A DNA stretch of 64,000 nt, from positions 5,208,430 to 5,272,429 of the forward strand of contig NZ_KQ031391.1 in NCBI RefSeq assembly GCF_000966285.1, written 5' to 3'. Positions 52,759 through 61,664 of this stretch are shown here, one piece after another. A program made the position numbers and the translations under genes. The notes below the pieces were generated by a model. The model did no database searches. It was not told where the DNA came from and saw nothing but the letters and a program-made list of their open reading frames with translations. The stretch is from Pseudofrankia sp. DC12 (GTDB lineage Bacteria > Actinomycetota > Actinomycetes > Frankiales > Frankiaceae). Position 1 is the first letter of the stretch. Each line of letters starts with the position of its first letter.

Positions 52759-54378
52759 ATGGCAGAGCGACCGGTCGAGCATCTGGACGTACTGATCATC
52801 GGGGCTGGCCTGTCCGGCATCGGGATCGCCGTCCACCTCAAGGCCCACCACCCGCGCCGGGCCGTCGCCCTGCTGGAGGCCCGCGGCGCGCTGGGCGGAA
52901 CCTGGGACCTGTTCCGCTACCCGGGCGTCCGCTCGGACTCGGACATGAGCAGCCTCGGCTACGGGTTCCGGCCGTGGACCGAACCGCGCCTGATCGCCGA
53001 GGGCTCGGCCATCCTGCGCTACCTGGCCGACACCGCCCGCGAGCACGGCATCGACGAGCGGATCCGTTACGGGCACCGGGTCGCCGCGGCCAGCTGGTCG
53101 AGCGCGCAGGCCCGCTGGACCGTCGACGTGGAGCTCGCTCCCGACGCGGCAGGTCCGGCGGGCGTCGTCGCGGAGGCCGCCGCGTCGTCGGTGCCGTCCG
53201 GCGAGCGGCCGCGCCGGATCCAGCTCACCTGCGACGTGCTCGTCGCGGCGACGGGCTACTACCACTACGACCGCGGGTACGAGCCGGACTTCCCCGGCCG
53301 TGCCGCGTTCACCGGGCGCGTGGTGCACCCGCAGCACTGGCCCGACGACCTGGACCACAGCGGCGCCCGGGTCGTGGTGATCGGCAGCGGCGCGACCGCG
53401 ATGACGCTGGTGCCCGCGCTCGCCGAGCGAGCCGCCCAGGTCACGATGCTGCAACGGTCGCCGACCTACGTGGTCTCGGTGCCGGCGGTCGACCCGGCGA
53501 CGACCCGGTTGCGTCGCGTCCTGCCTGACCGCTGGGCCGGCTGGCTGGTCCGTTGGCGCAACATCGTGCGCCAGCAGCTGCTGTTCCGGCTGAGCCGCCG
53601 GCGCCCCGAGCTGGTCCGCCGGGCGCTGCTGGCTCGAGTCACCCGGGCGCTGCCGCCGGGCTACGACGTGGCCAGGCACTTCACGCCCCGCTACGACCCG
53701 TGGGACCAGCGGCTGTGCCTCGTGCCGGACGGCGACCTGTTCGCCGCCATCCGGGGCGGACGCGTCGACGTGGTCACCGACGAGATCGACACCTTCGTCG
53801 AGCGGGGCATCCGGCTGCGCTCCGGCCGGGAGCTGGCCGCCGATCTCGTCGTCACCGCGACCGGGCTGCGGCTGAAGATGTTCGACGGCATCCCGCTCAC
53901 CGTCGACGGCGTCCTCGTCCGTGTCCCGGACCGGCGGATGTACAAGGGCCTGATGCTGGAGGGCGTCCCGAACTTCGTCTTCGCCTTCGGCTACACGAAC
54001 GCGTCCTGGACCCTGAAGGTTGACCTCGTCGGCGAGCACCTCGCCCGCCTGCTGCGCCACCTGGACCGCCACGGGCTGGGCGCCTTCGTCCCGGAGCCGG
54101 CCGACCCGCCCGGCGAGCCGGCCGAGCCGGGGGAGGGGACCTTCTTCGACTTCAGCTCTGGCTACGTGCTGCGGTCGGCGGGGGAACTGCCCAGGCAGGG
54201 CACCCGCGGGCCGTGGCGGACCCGGATGAGCTACCTGACCGACGTGCGGGCGCTGCGGTTCGGCCGGGTCGGCGGCCCGGAGCTGCGCCTCGAACCGTTG
54301 CCGGCCCAGCGCCGGTCAGCCGGCGTCGCGGAAGAGGCACTCCTGGGCGATCGTGGCGACGAGCCGGCCGTCGCCTGA
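52759..54378 (+). CDS. Flavin-containing monooxygenase/Baeyer-Villiger-type
   Basis: A 539-residue FAD/NADPH monooxygenase of the EtaA/MymA kind. FAD loop: VLIIGAGLSGIGIAVHL. The BVMO-like fingerprint FTGRVVHPQHWPDD and the second nucleotide loop VVVIGSGATAMTLVPALAE are present. It may oxidise ketones to esters or act as an alkyl-side-chain hydroxylase. The end overlaps the opposing thioesterase by 63 bases. ATG 52759 begins MAERPVEHLDV after a GGGG-rich site. Confidence 0.92.
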   Translation: MAERPVEHLDVLIIGAGLSGIGIAVHLKAHHPRRAVALLEARGALGGTWDLFRYPGVRSDSDMSSLGYGFRPWTEPRLIAEGSAILRYLADTAREHGIDERIRYGHRVAAASWSSAQARWTVDVELAPDAAGPAGVVAEAAASSVPSGERPRRIQLTCDVLVAATGYYHYDRGYEPDFPGRAAFTGRVVHPQHWPDDLDHSGARVVVIGSGATAMTLVPALAERAAQVTMLQRSPTYVVSVPAVDPATTRLRRVLPDRWAGWLVRWRNIVRQQLLFRLSRRRPELVRRALLARVTRALPPGYDVARHFTPRYDPWDQRLCLVPDGDLFAAIRGGRVDVVTDEIDTFVERGIRLRSGRELAADLVVTATGLRLKMFDGIPLTVDGVLVRVPDRRMYKGLMLEGVPNFVFAFGYTNASWTLKVDLVGEHLARLLRHLDRHGLGAFVPEPADPPGEPAEPGEGTFFDFSSGYVLRSAGELPRQGTRGPWRTRMSYLTDVRALRFGRVGGPELRLEPLPAQRRSAGVAEEALLGDRGDEPAVA

Positions 54379-55191
54379 GTGGATGGTGCCGTTGTAGAGG
54401 CCACGGCCGCCGGCGGCCGACAGCGGCGTGACGTTCATCAGGACCCAGTCGTCCAACCGGGCCGGGCGGTGGAACCAGACGGCGTGGTCGAGGCTCGCGC
54501 CTGAGCGGGAGCGCCCGTCGTGCCAGGCGGCGAGCCCGCCGGACACGTCGGACAGGTACGTCAGCACGCTCGCGTGCAGCAGCGGGTCCTCGGTGAGCGG
54601 CACGGTCGCGCGGGCCCAGAACCGGGTCTCCCAGTCGGCGTCCGGGTACGGCTGAGCCGGGCGCCGGCATTCCACGTCGAACAGCCGGGGGAGCTGCATC
54701 CGCGGCAGCGTCGCCGGCGCCCCCGCCGCGGGCAGCGGGCCGGCCTGCCGGTCGAGGCCGGTCTGTGGCCGGTGAAACGAGCAGGACATGTTGAAGATCA
54801 CCTGTCCGCTCTGGATCGCGACCACCCGGCGCGCGGAGAACGACCGGCCGTCCCGGTCCCGCTCCACCCGGAAGATCGCCGGCCGGGAGGCGTTGCCGCG
54901 GCTGAGGTAGTAGCCGTGCATCGAGTGCGGCAGCCGGTCGGGCGGGACCGTCCGGCCGGCCGCCAGCAGCGCCTGCGCCGCGACCTGGCCGCCGAACAGG
55001 GAGTACGGCTCGTCGAAGACGGCGGTGGTGCGGTAGAGGTCCTGGTCGAGCTCCTCCAGGTCCAGCAGGTCCAGCAGGGTGACGCCCGCCTGGCCCGGCG
55101 GCACGGTCCCGTCGTCGAACGACCTGCCCGTGCCGGCTGCCGTTGCCAGGCTGGCCGCCTCGGTCCCGTTCGGCCCGTCCGCCATGCTCAT
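54316..55191 (-). CDS. Acyl-CoA thioesterase II (TesB-like)
   Basis: A double hot-dog thioesterase of 291 residues hydrolysing acyl-CoA. Motifs are EPYSLFGGQVAAQALLAAGR and LPHSMHGYYLSRGNA in the first domain, and LDHAVWFHRPARLDDWVLMN in the second, containing the catalytic Asp/Gln/Thr region. ATG 55191 starts MSMADGPNG. It converges with the flavin monooxygenase and their coding 3' ends overlap by 63 bases. Confidence 0.92.
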   Translation of the reverse strand: MSMADGPNGTEAASLATAAGTGRSFDDGTVPPGQAGVTLLDLLDLEELDQDLYRTTAVFDEPYSLFGGQVAAQALLAAGRTVPPDRLPHSMHGYYLSRGNASRPAIFRVERDRDGRSFSARRVVAIQSGQVIFNMSCSFHRPQTGLDRQAGPLPAAGAPATLPRMQLPRLFDVECRRPAQPYPDADWETRFWARATVPLTEDPLLHASVLTYLSDVSGGLAAWHDGRSRSGASLDHAVWFHRPARLDDWVLMNVTPLSAAGGRGLYNGTIHSGDGRLVATIAQECLFRDAG

Positions 55192-55425
55192 CGCTCGCCC
55201 ACCGCTCTCGCCGCCAGCCCCAGGTTCACCGTCGCCGGGCCGTGCGCCCGCCGGCGGAGGCGCGCCGCATTCGCGCGCGGGACAGGACCGGACGTGCCAG
55301 GCGACGTTCGTCGAACGTTCTCCGTGACCGTATCGGTCGACCAAGGCCGGACCCGGTCTCGCGTGACCGCCGCTACCCCGTCGGGCGCGGGGTGAGTTCC
55401 GGGCCGGGCATCGCCGAAGCGCTGG

Positions 55426-55635
55426 TCAGACGGCGTCGGAGGCCGGGCGGGCGGCCCGGTGCCAGTGGCCCGCGTGGTCCGGGGAGTCGCGTGGCGCGGG
55501 CAGCCGGCCGACGGGGTGCCATCGGCGTGCGGCCCGGTTGTCGGCCGGGTCCTCGTCGCCGCGCAGGCGCAGCAGGTCCTCGTCGTTGGCTGCCGCGATG
55601 GCCGCGGCTGCCCGCCGCAGCTGATGGCGCAACAC
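55426..55635 (-). CDS. Small hypothetical protein
   Basis: A 69-residue frame, VLRHQLRRAAAAIAAANDED then LLRLRGDEDPADNRAARRWH, with a strong GGGAGGT site before the GTG at 55635. It is acidic/basic with no recognised domain. The codon pattern is plausible. Confidence 0.45.
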   Translation of the reverse strand: MLRHQLRRAAAAIAAANDEDLLRLRGDEDPADNRAARRWHPVGRLPAPRDSPDHAGHWHRAARPASDAV

Positions 55636-56228
55636 CCGACCTCCCGTCGCGTCGGGGCCGCGACACCGCGGCTCGCCCGGTCCAGCGGTTCGAACTTCTA
55701 CCTGAGAGTAAAGGATTGATGACGCTGAGGCACGGCTCACCGTGTTGTCCTCGGATGGCCCTCGGCCACGACCGGGGCGCGGCCTGCCTGAATGGGTCGA
55801 CGGCACTCGCGGTCACGCTCGGTGGCGCAGTGCTGCCGGGTGGGCCGGCACCGGGCGGCCCCGACGCACCCGGCCGGGCGGCCGCCCCGGGGCCGCGCTG
55901 CGGTGCCCGCCGCGACCGCGCGGCGCGCGCCGCGGGCCCGGCGATGACCTGCGCGAAGACCTCGGGCGGGCGGACTGGCGGCGGCCAATCCAAAGGAATG
56001 TGCGGAGTACTGAGTGAATAGGAATGGCTGTGACCGGCGCCACTGAAATGGCGGGCATTCCCTCATGATTGTGGCCCGGGACACGTGCGGCCGATGGCGT
56101 TCTGCGCACGCTTCTGGTATGCGTTCCAGCTCACGCCGTGGAAGCTCGAAAAACTTGAAAAGGAGGTTCAGAATAAAGGTGCGGCAACCGGAAAGCGGTC
56201 GCCGTCACACCTGTCCCAGGAGCCAGAC
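55636..56228. other. 593-base region, at most one doubtful small gene
   Basis: A 100-codon plus-strand frame from ATG 55719 (MTLRHGSPCCPRMALGHD) has AAAGGA upstream but no recognisable homology and poor codon periodicity. The right part is AT-richer and holds a possible small-protein leader with AAAAGGAGG near 56158. I cannot assign a gene. Confidence 0.35.
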
Positions 56229-56399
56229 ATGCGTAACGAGACTTCCCCCATCGAGCGCCTGCTCACCACCGCCAGCGCCCGCCGCGCCGCCCGTCGCGAG
56301 CGCCGGGCCCTCGAGACCTACCTGTCCCAGGACGCGCTCTCCCCGAACGCCCGGCAGGAGATCGAGGTCATCCTCTTCCGCCAGGGCGCTGCCTGGTAG
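56229..56399 (+). CDS. Small basic/acidic helical protein
   Basis: A 56-residue protein MRNETSPIERLLTTASARRA through EIEVILFRQGAAW, predicted as two helices with an Arg-rich first half (RRAARRERRALE). The ATG follows CAGGAGCC. The preceding 5' leader has its own strong ribosome site (AAGGAGG) and start-like GTG, which may be a regulatory leader. No function known. Confidence 0.65.
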   Translation: MRNETSPIERLLTTASARRAARRERRALETYLSQDALSPNARQEIEVILFRQGAAW

Positions 56400-56411
56400 G
56401 AACGCCCTCGC

Positions 56412-56436
56412 GGCCGCGGGCGGTCCGCCCGCGGCC
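56412..56436 (+). terminator. Perfect 12-bp hairpin
   Basis: GGCCGCGGGCGG and CCGCCCGCGGCC flank a single T, directly after the 56-residue gene. It has no U-tract. Confidence 0.65.
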
Positions 56437-57011
56437 GGGCAGTGGTCCGTGTCACCTTTCCTGGCCCGCGCGTGGGCCGCATTACCCCGGGTACCCCGAT
56501 CGCCGTTTTCGGACGGAGGGTCATTGGGCCTGAATGCGGCGGGCGAGAGGGCGGGTAGCAGCCATACAGACCGGCCTGCGGATGTCGGTCGGCTGGCCTG
56601 AGTAAAACCGCCGGCAGACGCCGGTGGCCGCGCACCTTTCAGAGCCGGTCGGGATTCCCCGGCCGGCTCCGGGTGTTTTACGCCACGGCCCGTGCGCTGC
56701 GCCACTGCATTCAGGTCCGCTACGCGACACCAGCCGGCTCGCCCACCCTGGCCGCCCGGTGTCGATCGCCGTCAGCCGGCCCGCGGTGCTCCTCGCGCAG
56801 TCTCGGGACGCCACTGCGCTGGGAGCCGGATCAACCCGCCGGCCGGCGGGGTTGTGGCGTGCTGATGCGCTGGGGCACAGCGGGCCAGCAGAAGCCCGGA
56901 GACCGGACCCTCGGCGCGGGGCCCCGACCCTTCGACAGAAGGCAGTCGATCGACTACCGTGCGCTACGAATCGGTGCTGACCGACTGCCGCAGCGAAGGG
57001 GCCGAGGCCGC
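56437..57011. other. 575-base leader region upstream of GMC oxidoreductase
   Basis: No gene recognised. It contains a distant inverted pair GTAAAAC/GTTTTAC (near 56601 and 56677) and TCGATCGA near 56947 with TACCGT as a possible -10 box before the oxidoreductase start. Confidence 0.4.
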
Positions 57012-59654
57012 ATGGTCCGCAAGTCCGCGCCCGAACAGGTCGAGACCGTCGTCGTTGGGTCGGGCTTCGGTGGATCGGTCACCGCGTTCCGGCTCGCCGA
57101 GGCCGGGCGAGACGTGCTGGTGCTTGAACGTGGCCGGGCGTACCCGCCGGGCTCCTTTCCCCGTACCCCCGGCGACCTGGCGGGGGCCTTCTGGGACCCG
57201 GACGCCGGCCGGCACGGGCTGTTCGACGTCTGGTCCCTCGGCGGGACCGACGCCGTGGTGTCCGCCGGCCTCGGCGGCGGCTCGCTGATCTTCGCGAACG
57301 CGCTGGAGCGGGCCGATGAGAGCTGGTTCACCCGGGTGGGCCCGCCGGCCGGCGGAGCGTCTCGCGGCGGCGGTGGCGCCGGCTCGCGGGCGAGCGGCGC
57401 GGGCCGTGGCTCCGGGCGCCGCCGGACGGCCGGCGCCCAGCCCTGGCTGATCGGCCGCGCAGATCTGGAGCCGCACTACGACGCCGTCGAGAAGATGCTC
57501 GGCGCCACGCCGTTCCCGGCCGGCCGGGCGGGCTTCGAGACCGCCGGGCGCGCCGGTGCCGTCCGCGCCGCGGCGCAGCGCGCCGGGATGGACTGGCGGG
57601 CGCCCGCGCTCGCCGTCAGCTTCGGCGCGCGGGGGGTCACGGCCCCAGGGCTCGCGCTGCCGGAAGCCGTGTACGGCAACGTGCACGGCCGGGCGCGCAC
57701 CACCTGCCAGCTCGCCGGCGACTGCGTGCTCGGCTGCAACCACGGCGCCAAGAACAGCCTCGACCACACCTACCTCTCGGCGGCCGCCTACCACGGCGCC
57801 GAGATCAGAACCCGCTGTGAGGTGCGCGGGATCGCGCCCGACGGCGAGGGCGGCTGGGTCGTCAGCTACGTGGAGCACCACCGTGCGGTCGACGGCAGGC
57901 CGCTCGACACGGTCGCGCTGCCGATGCGGGCCGTGCGCTGCTCCCGGGTGGTGCTGGCGGCCGGGGCGCTCGGCTCGACCTATCTGCTCCTGCGCGCCCG
58001 ACCGAGCCTGCCGGCCGTCAGCCCGCTGCTCGGTCAGGAGTTCACCGGCGACGGTGACGTTCTCGGGCTGGTCGTCGGCGCCCGGCGGGACGGCGAGCCA
58101 GCCTGGCCGGCCGGCGGTGCGCCGACCATCACCGGCACGGTCCAGCTCCCGAGGACGCCCCAGGGCGGCGACCCCGGCTTCGTCCTGCATGACGCGGGCG
58201 TCCCGGCCTTCCTTTCCTGGCTGCTCGCCGCTCGTGAGCTGGCGGTGGCCGGCTCCGGTGGCCTCGGCGTGCCCGGTCTGCCGGCCGGCCTGGGACTGCC
58301 CGGCGTCGGGCGCTCGCTGCGGCTGGCGCGGGACGCGCGGGAGTGGGTGGCCGCGCGGCTGTTCGGCGGCGCGGGTGGCGACCTGCGGGGACGGCTCGCC
58401 CGGCTGGCCGACGCGGGCGCCGGCCCCGAGCCGCTGCTCGCGCTGCTCGCCGTCGGCAGGGCTGGGACGGACGGGGTGCTGCGCCTCGACGGTGACCGGC
58501 TCGCTGTCGAGCGCGCCGGGGCCCGGCACGAGGAGTACACCGATCGGGTCCACGCGATGATGGCCGAGCTTGCCGCCGAGCTCGCCGGCCGCTTCGAGCC
58601 GGGCGCGGGGGCGGCGAACCGGGGGACGACCGCGCACCCGCTCGGCGGCGCGCCGATGGGAGACAACGCCCAGGACGGCGTCGTCGACGAGTTCGGCCAG
58701 GCGTTCGGGCACCCCGGCCTCTACGTCGTCGACGGCGCGGTGTTCCCCGGCCCCGTCGGGGCGGCACCGGCACTCACGATCGCGGCGTTCGCCGACCGGG
58801 CCGCCCAGCGGATGGTCGCCGACGGCCGCCGCCGTGCGCGGACGGTGCCCCGGCCGCGGACCTCGCCGGGCACCCGTGCCCTGGTAGCGCCGTCCGGGGC
58901 CGCCGGCGCGAGGACGGCCCGGTCGCTGACGTCCGCCGGCGCCGCGGGCGCGCCCACCTCCGCCGGTGGCACGGCGTCCAGCGCGGCGAACACGAGCCGC
59001 CTGTCGTCCGCCACTGGAGCCGGCAGCGGGACGAAGGGAACCACGGCGATGAAGTCCACGACGGCCCCCACCGGGAGCCGGGCGGCGGGCACGAGGACCG
59101 CCACGACCCAGGCGCGTAAGACCACCGGGACCGGTACGCCGAAGGCGGCGGCCGACCGGAGCGCGCCCAGGGCCGCAGCCGAGGCACCGGCGTCGAAGGC
59201 CTCCGGCCGAGCAGACGCGGCGCGGGCCGCTGGCCCTGCGAGCACGGCGAAGGCCGCTGGCCCTGCGAGCACGGCGAAGGCCGCTGGCCCTGCGACCACG
59301 ACGAAGGCAGCGGGCAGCGCGATCACGCCGAAGGTGGCTGGCCGTGCCAGCGCGGCGAAGGCCGGCGAGCGGGTGAGCGCGCCGGAGGCCGCGCGCCGCG
59401 TGAGTACGGCGAAGCCCGGCGGCGCGCGCGCCAAGGCGTCGGCGGGTGGCGGCCGGGCCGTGACCGGCCGCCCTGCGGCCGTCCGCGCGGCCGGCAGCGG
59501 TCCGGTTGACCAGAGCAGGCCGAGGTCCGGTCGCGCCGCAGGGGTTGACGTGCCTCTGCAGGCCGCTGGACCGGCCCGCTCGGCGGTGCAGGGTGCCGGG
59601 CCGAGCACGCCAGGTGGCGGCGCCGGTGCGCGCCGGACGGCGGTGACCCGATGA
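57012..59654 (+). CDS. GMC/cholesterol-oxidase-like oxidoreductase with histone H1-like tail
   Basis: An 880-residue protein. Residues 1-about 607 are a ChoD-like GMC flavoenzyme: FAD loop VVVGSGFGGSVTAFRLAEAG, GLGGGSLIFANALE, the CVLGCNHGAKNSLDHTYL segment, and catalytic-site GTTAHPLGGAPMGDNAQD, then YVVDGAVFPGPVGAAPALT. From about 58835 the remaining about 270 residues are low-complexity Ala/Lys/Pro/Thr/Arg (for example SKASGRADAARAAGPASTAK) with a 9-residue repeat, like eukaryotic or bacterial H1 tails. Normal family members end at about 570-610 residues. The start MVRKSAPEQ is at 57012. It overlaps the next gene by ATGA. Confidence 0.9.
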   Translation: MVRKSAPEQVETVVVGSGFGGSVTAFRLAEAGRDVLVLERGRAYPPGSFPRTPGDLAGAFWDPDAGRHGLFDVWSLGGTDAVVSAGLGGGSLIFANALERADESWFTRVGPPAGGASRGGGGAGSRASGAGRGSGRRRTAGAQPWLIGRADLEPHYDAVEKMLGATPFPAGRAGFETAGRAGAVRAAAQRAGMDWRAPALAVSFGARGVTAPGLALPEAVYGNVHGRARTTCQLAGDCVLGCNHGAKNSLDHTYLSAAAYHGAEIRTRCEVRGIAPDGEGGWVVSYVEHHRAVDGRPLDTVALPMRAVRCSRVVLAAGALGSTYLLLRARPSLPAVSPLLGQEFTGDGDVLGLVVGARRDGEPAWPAGGAPTITGTVQLPRTPQGGDPGFVLHDAGVPAFLSWLLAARELAVAGSGGLGVPGLPAGLGLPGVGRSLRLARDAREWVAARLFGGAGGDLRGRLARLADAGAGPEPLLALLAVGRAGTDGVLRLDGDRLAVERAGARHEEYTDRVHAMMAELAAELAGRFEPGAGAANRGTTAHPLGGAPMGDNAQDGVVDEFGQAFGHPGLYVVDGAVFPGPVGAAPALTIAAFADRAAQRMVADGRRRARTVPRPRTSPGTRALVAPSGAAGARTARSLTSAGAAGAPTSAGGTASSAANTSRLSSATGAGSGTKGTTAMKSTTAPTGSRAAGTRTATTQARKTTGTGTPKAAADRSAPRAAAEAPASKASGRADAARAAGPASTAKAAGPASTAKAAGPATTTKAAGSAITPKVAGRASAAKAGERVSAPEAARRVSTAKPGGARAKASAGGGRAVTGRPAAVRAAGSGPVDQSRPRSGRAAGVDVPLQAAGPARSAVQGAGPSTPGGGAGARRTAVTR
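59225..59305. repeat. Three 27-bp tandem repeats in H1-like tail
   Basis: A 27-base unit beginning GGCCGCTGGCCCTGCGAGCA at 59225, 59252 and 59279 (third copy with two changes) encodes the 9-residue repeat KAAGPASTA. Confidence 0.8.
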
Positions 59655-61144
59655 CGGCCACCCCGCGGATCGCCGTGACGCTGATTCACGGCGTGGAGAC
59701 GGCCGACGCCGGCTACGCCGACCGGGCCGTCGAACTGCTGCGCCGGGCGTTCGCGAAGCATTCCGGCGCCGACCCGGACGAGGCGCTCGTCGTGCGGCCG
59801 ACGTTCTGGGCGCCGGTGCTCCAGCCGGCCGAGGACGAGCTGTTCCAGCGCTGCTTCGGCCCGGGCCAGGCGCGCTACGTGCGCTGGCTGAAGCGCCAGA
59901 CGAAACGGGTCGACCACGGGTCGCGGCTGGCGATGCTCGCGCTGTCGTCGTCCGCGCTGTTGCCGCGAGTCCCGTTCGCCGGCCCGCTGCCGTGGCCGAC
60001 GCTGCGCTGGGTCACCACCGAGTTCGCCGGGGACGCGATCGCCTACCAGATCGCCGGCGAGCGGGACCACACCGTCTACGACGCGATCCACGCCCGTGTC
60101 GCGGTGGCACTGCGGGAGCTCGCCGTGGCGGCCGGACGGGAGGCGCCGCTGTGCGTGCTCGGGCACAGCCTCGGCTCGGTGATCGCGAGCAACTACTTCT
60201 ACGACCTCCAGGTCGAGCACGGTCACTACCCGCGCGGCGGGCCGCTCGCCGACGGCGGAATCCCGACCGGTCCTGGCCGGGTGCCGCCGCAGCTGCGCGG
60301 CGCCCCCGGCGAACAGCCGACCGCGCGCCGGCTGGTACCGGCGGCGACGCGGCTGGCGATCGGCCCGGCGCCGTCCGCGCTGGAACGAGGCGAGACCCTC
60401 ACCGACCTGATCACCCTCGGCAGCCCGCTGGGGCTCTACTCGCTGCGTTCGCGCGGCTTCCACCGACCGCTGCTCGTACCGGCGCCGACCGCGGCGGGCG
60501 GCCTCGCGGGGCCCGGGCGCGCGGCCACCGGCGACGCCGAGGCCCAGCTGACGAGCCCGCGACGGCGTGATGCGGCCGGCGGGACGCGGGCCGGTGGCTG
60601 GATCAACGTCTACTCGCCTTACGACCTGGTGAGCCAGCCGCTGCGGCCGTTGTCGGAGGAGTACCGGCTCGCGGTCCGCGAGGATCTCCGGATGACGGTC
60701 GGCCCCTGGTGGGCGGCCCGCGGTCCGCTGTCGCACGTCTGGTACTGGAACGACCCGAGGGTCGCGGATCTGGCCGGCCGCGCGCTGGCCCGCACCTGGC
60801 GCGCACACGCCGGCATCCCCGACGGCGCGCCAGCCCAACGCACCCCCCGGCGTCCTGCCGCGCGCCCGGCTGGTATCGGCGGGACGGCTGCCGATCGCGC
60901 GAGGAGCCGCGCGGTGACCCCGGCCGCGACCGGGATCGGCCCCGCGAAGCCTGGGACGACCAAGCCCGGGATCTCGAAGGCGCCGGTGTCGAAGGCCGCG
61001 GCGACGAAGCCCGGGACCTCGAAGGCGGTGACCTCGCAGGCGACGGCCGCCAAGCCGGCGGCGATGAAGTCCGGCCCGGTGAAGGCGACGGCCGCCAGGG
61101 CGGCGGACGCCGGGAAGGTGGCAGTGCCAGACCGGCGGTGGTGA
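59651..61144 (+). CDS. Alpha/beta hydrolase with H1-like tail
   Basis: A 497-residue protein whose start overlaps the preceding stop (ATGA). The hydrolase core has VTLIHGVETADAGYADRAVE, the nucleophile elbow LCVLGHSLGSVIASNY, an Asp candidate in INVYSPYDLVSQPL and His in LSHVWYWND. From about residue 395 it becomes an Ala/Lys/Pro/Thr-rich tail (TKPGISKAPVSKAAATKPGT). The tail continues in another frame after the stop at 61144 (see next entry). Substrate unknown; lipase or peptidase activity is possible. Coupled expression with the GMC enzyme and similar tails suggest a joint function. Confidence 0.88.
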   Translation: MTATPRIAVTLIHGVETADAGYADRAVELLRRAFAKHSGADPDEALVVRPTFWAPVLQPAEDELFQRCFGPGQARYVRWLKRQTKRVDHGSRLAMLALSSSALLPRVPFAGPLPWPTLRWVTTEFAGDAIAYQIAGERDHTVYDAIHARVAVALRELAVAAGREAPLCVLGHSLGSVIASNYFYDLQVEHGHYPRGGPLADGGIPTGPGRVPPQLRGAPGEQPTARRLVPAATRLAIGPAPSALERGETLTDLITLGSPLGLYSLRSRGFHRPLLVPAPTAAGGLAGPGRAATGDAEAQLTSPRRRDAAGGTRAGGWINVYSPYDLVSQPLRPLSEEYRLAVREDLRMTVGPWWAARGPLSHVWYWNDPRVADLAGRALARTWRAHAGIPDGAPAQRTPRRPAARPAGIGGTAADRARSRAVTPAATGIGPAKPGTTKPGISKAPVSKAAATKPGTSKAVTSQATAAKPAAMKSGPVKATAARAADAGKVAVPDRRW

Positions 61145-61566
61145 AGGCCGGTCCTGCCAAGGCGGCGGGCACCAGGGCTGGGACGGCGAAGGCTGGGAGG
61201 CCGGTGACCGGGACGGCGAAAGCCACGACCGTGCAGCCCGGGACCGGCGGCGCCGCCGCTGGAGCCCGACGGGACGGCCCAGGCCCGCGGCCGGCCGGCC
61301 CCCGGGCGGCGAGGCCGGCGACCGTACGGGCCACGAGCCCGCGGGCGACCGCGCGTGCCACGGTCGGCACGGCAGCCCGGGTTACCGCCGCGAGGCCGGC
61401 GCCCGCCAGGGCGACAGCGGCCGGGGTTCCGAAGGCGGCTGCTTCCGCCGGCACCGGCTCGACGCGTGCCGTGGCGAAGGCGGAGACACCGCGCCGGACC
61501 GCCACACGCGGGAGCGGCGAGGACCGGCCGGCGAAACCACGCAGGACCATCACCGACGCCAGCTGA
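61115..61566 (+). pseudogene. Out-of-frame continuation of the H1-like tail
   Basis: From about 61115 the next frame reads VVKAGPAKAAGTRAGTAKAG, then RPVTGTAKATTVQPGT and ends KPRRTITDAS at 61566. Its composition matches the tail of the preceding protein, while upstream of 61115 this frame loses that composition. One indel near 61085-61135 would join them into a protein of about 640 residues. It may be a true frameshift or a sequence error in GC-rich repeats. Confidence 0.6.
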
Positions 61567-61664
61567 CCGCGCGCCCAGGACCTGGAGCGAGGCCCGGACG
61601 TGCGACGCGCGCAGGCCCGGATCGGGCCTGCGCGCGACGCACGTCCGGCGGGCTGTGCGGCGGG

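Noticed and set aside
55719-56021. 100-codon plus-strand frame MTLRHGSPCC
   Set aside because: No homology or clear codon periodicity; a minus-strand frame over the same bases is equally open.
56673-57011. N-terminal extension of the GMC oxidoreductase
   Set aside because: It has no signal peptide or codon bias; the flavin loop begins normally after MVRKSAPEQ at 57012.
57012-61144. The H1-like tails as translated junk in a wrong frame
   Set aside because: Both tails are in the same frame as intact enzyme cores, one ends in an ATGA overlap with the next gene, and Lys codons are regularly spaced; this supports real coding.
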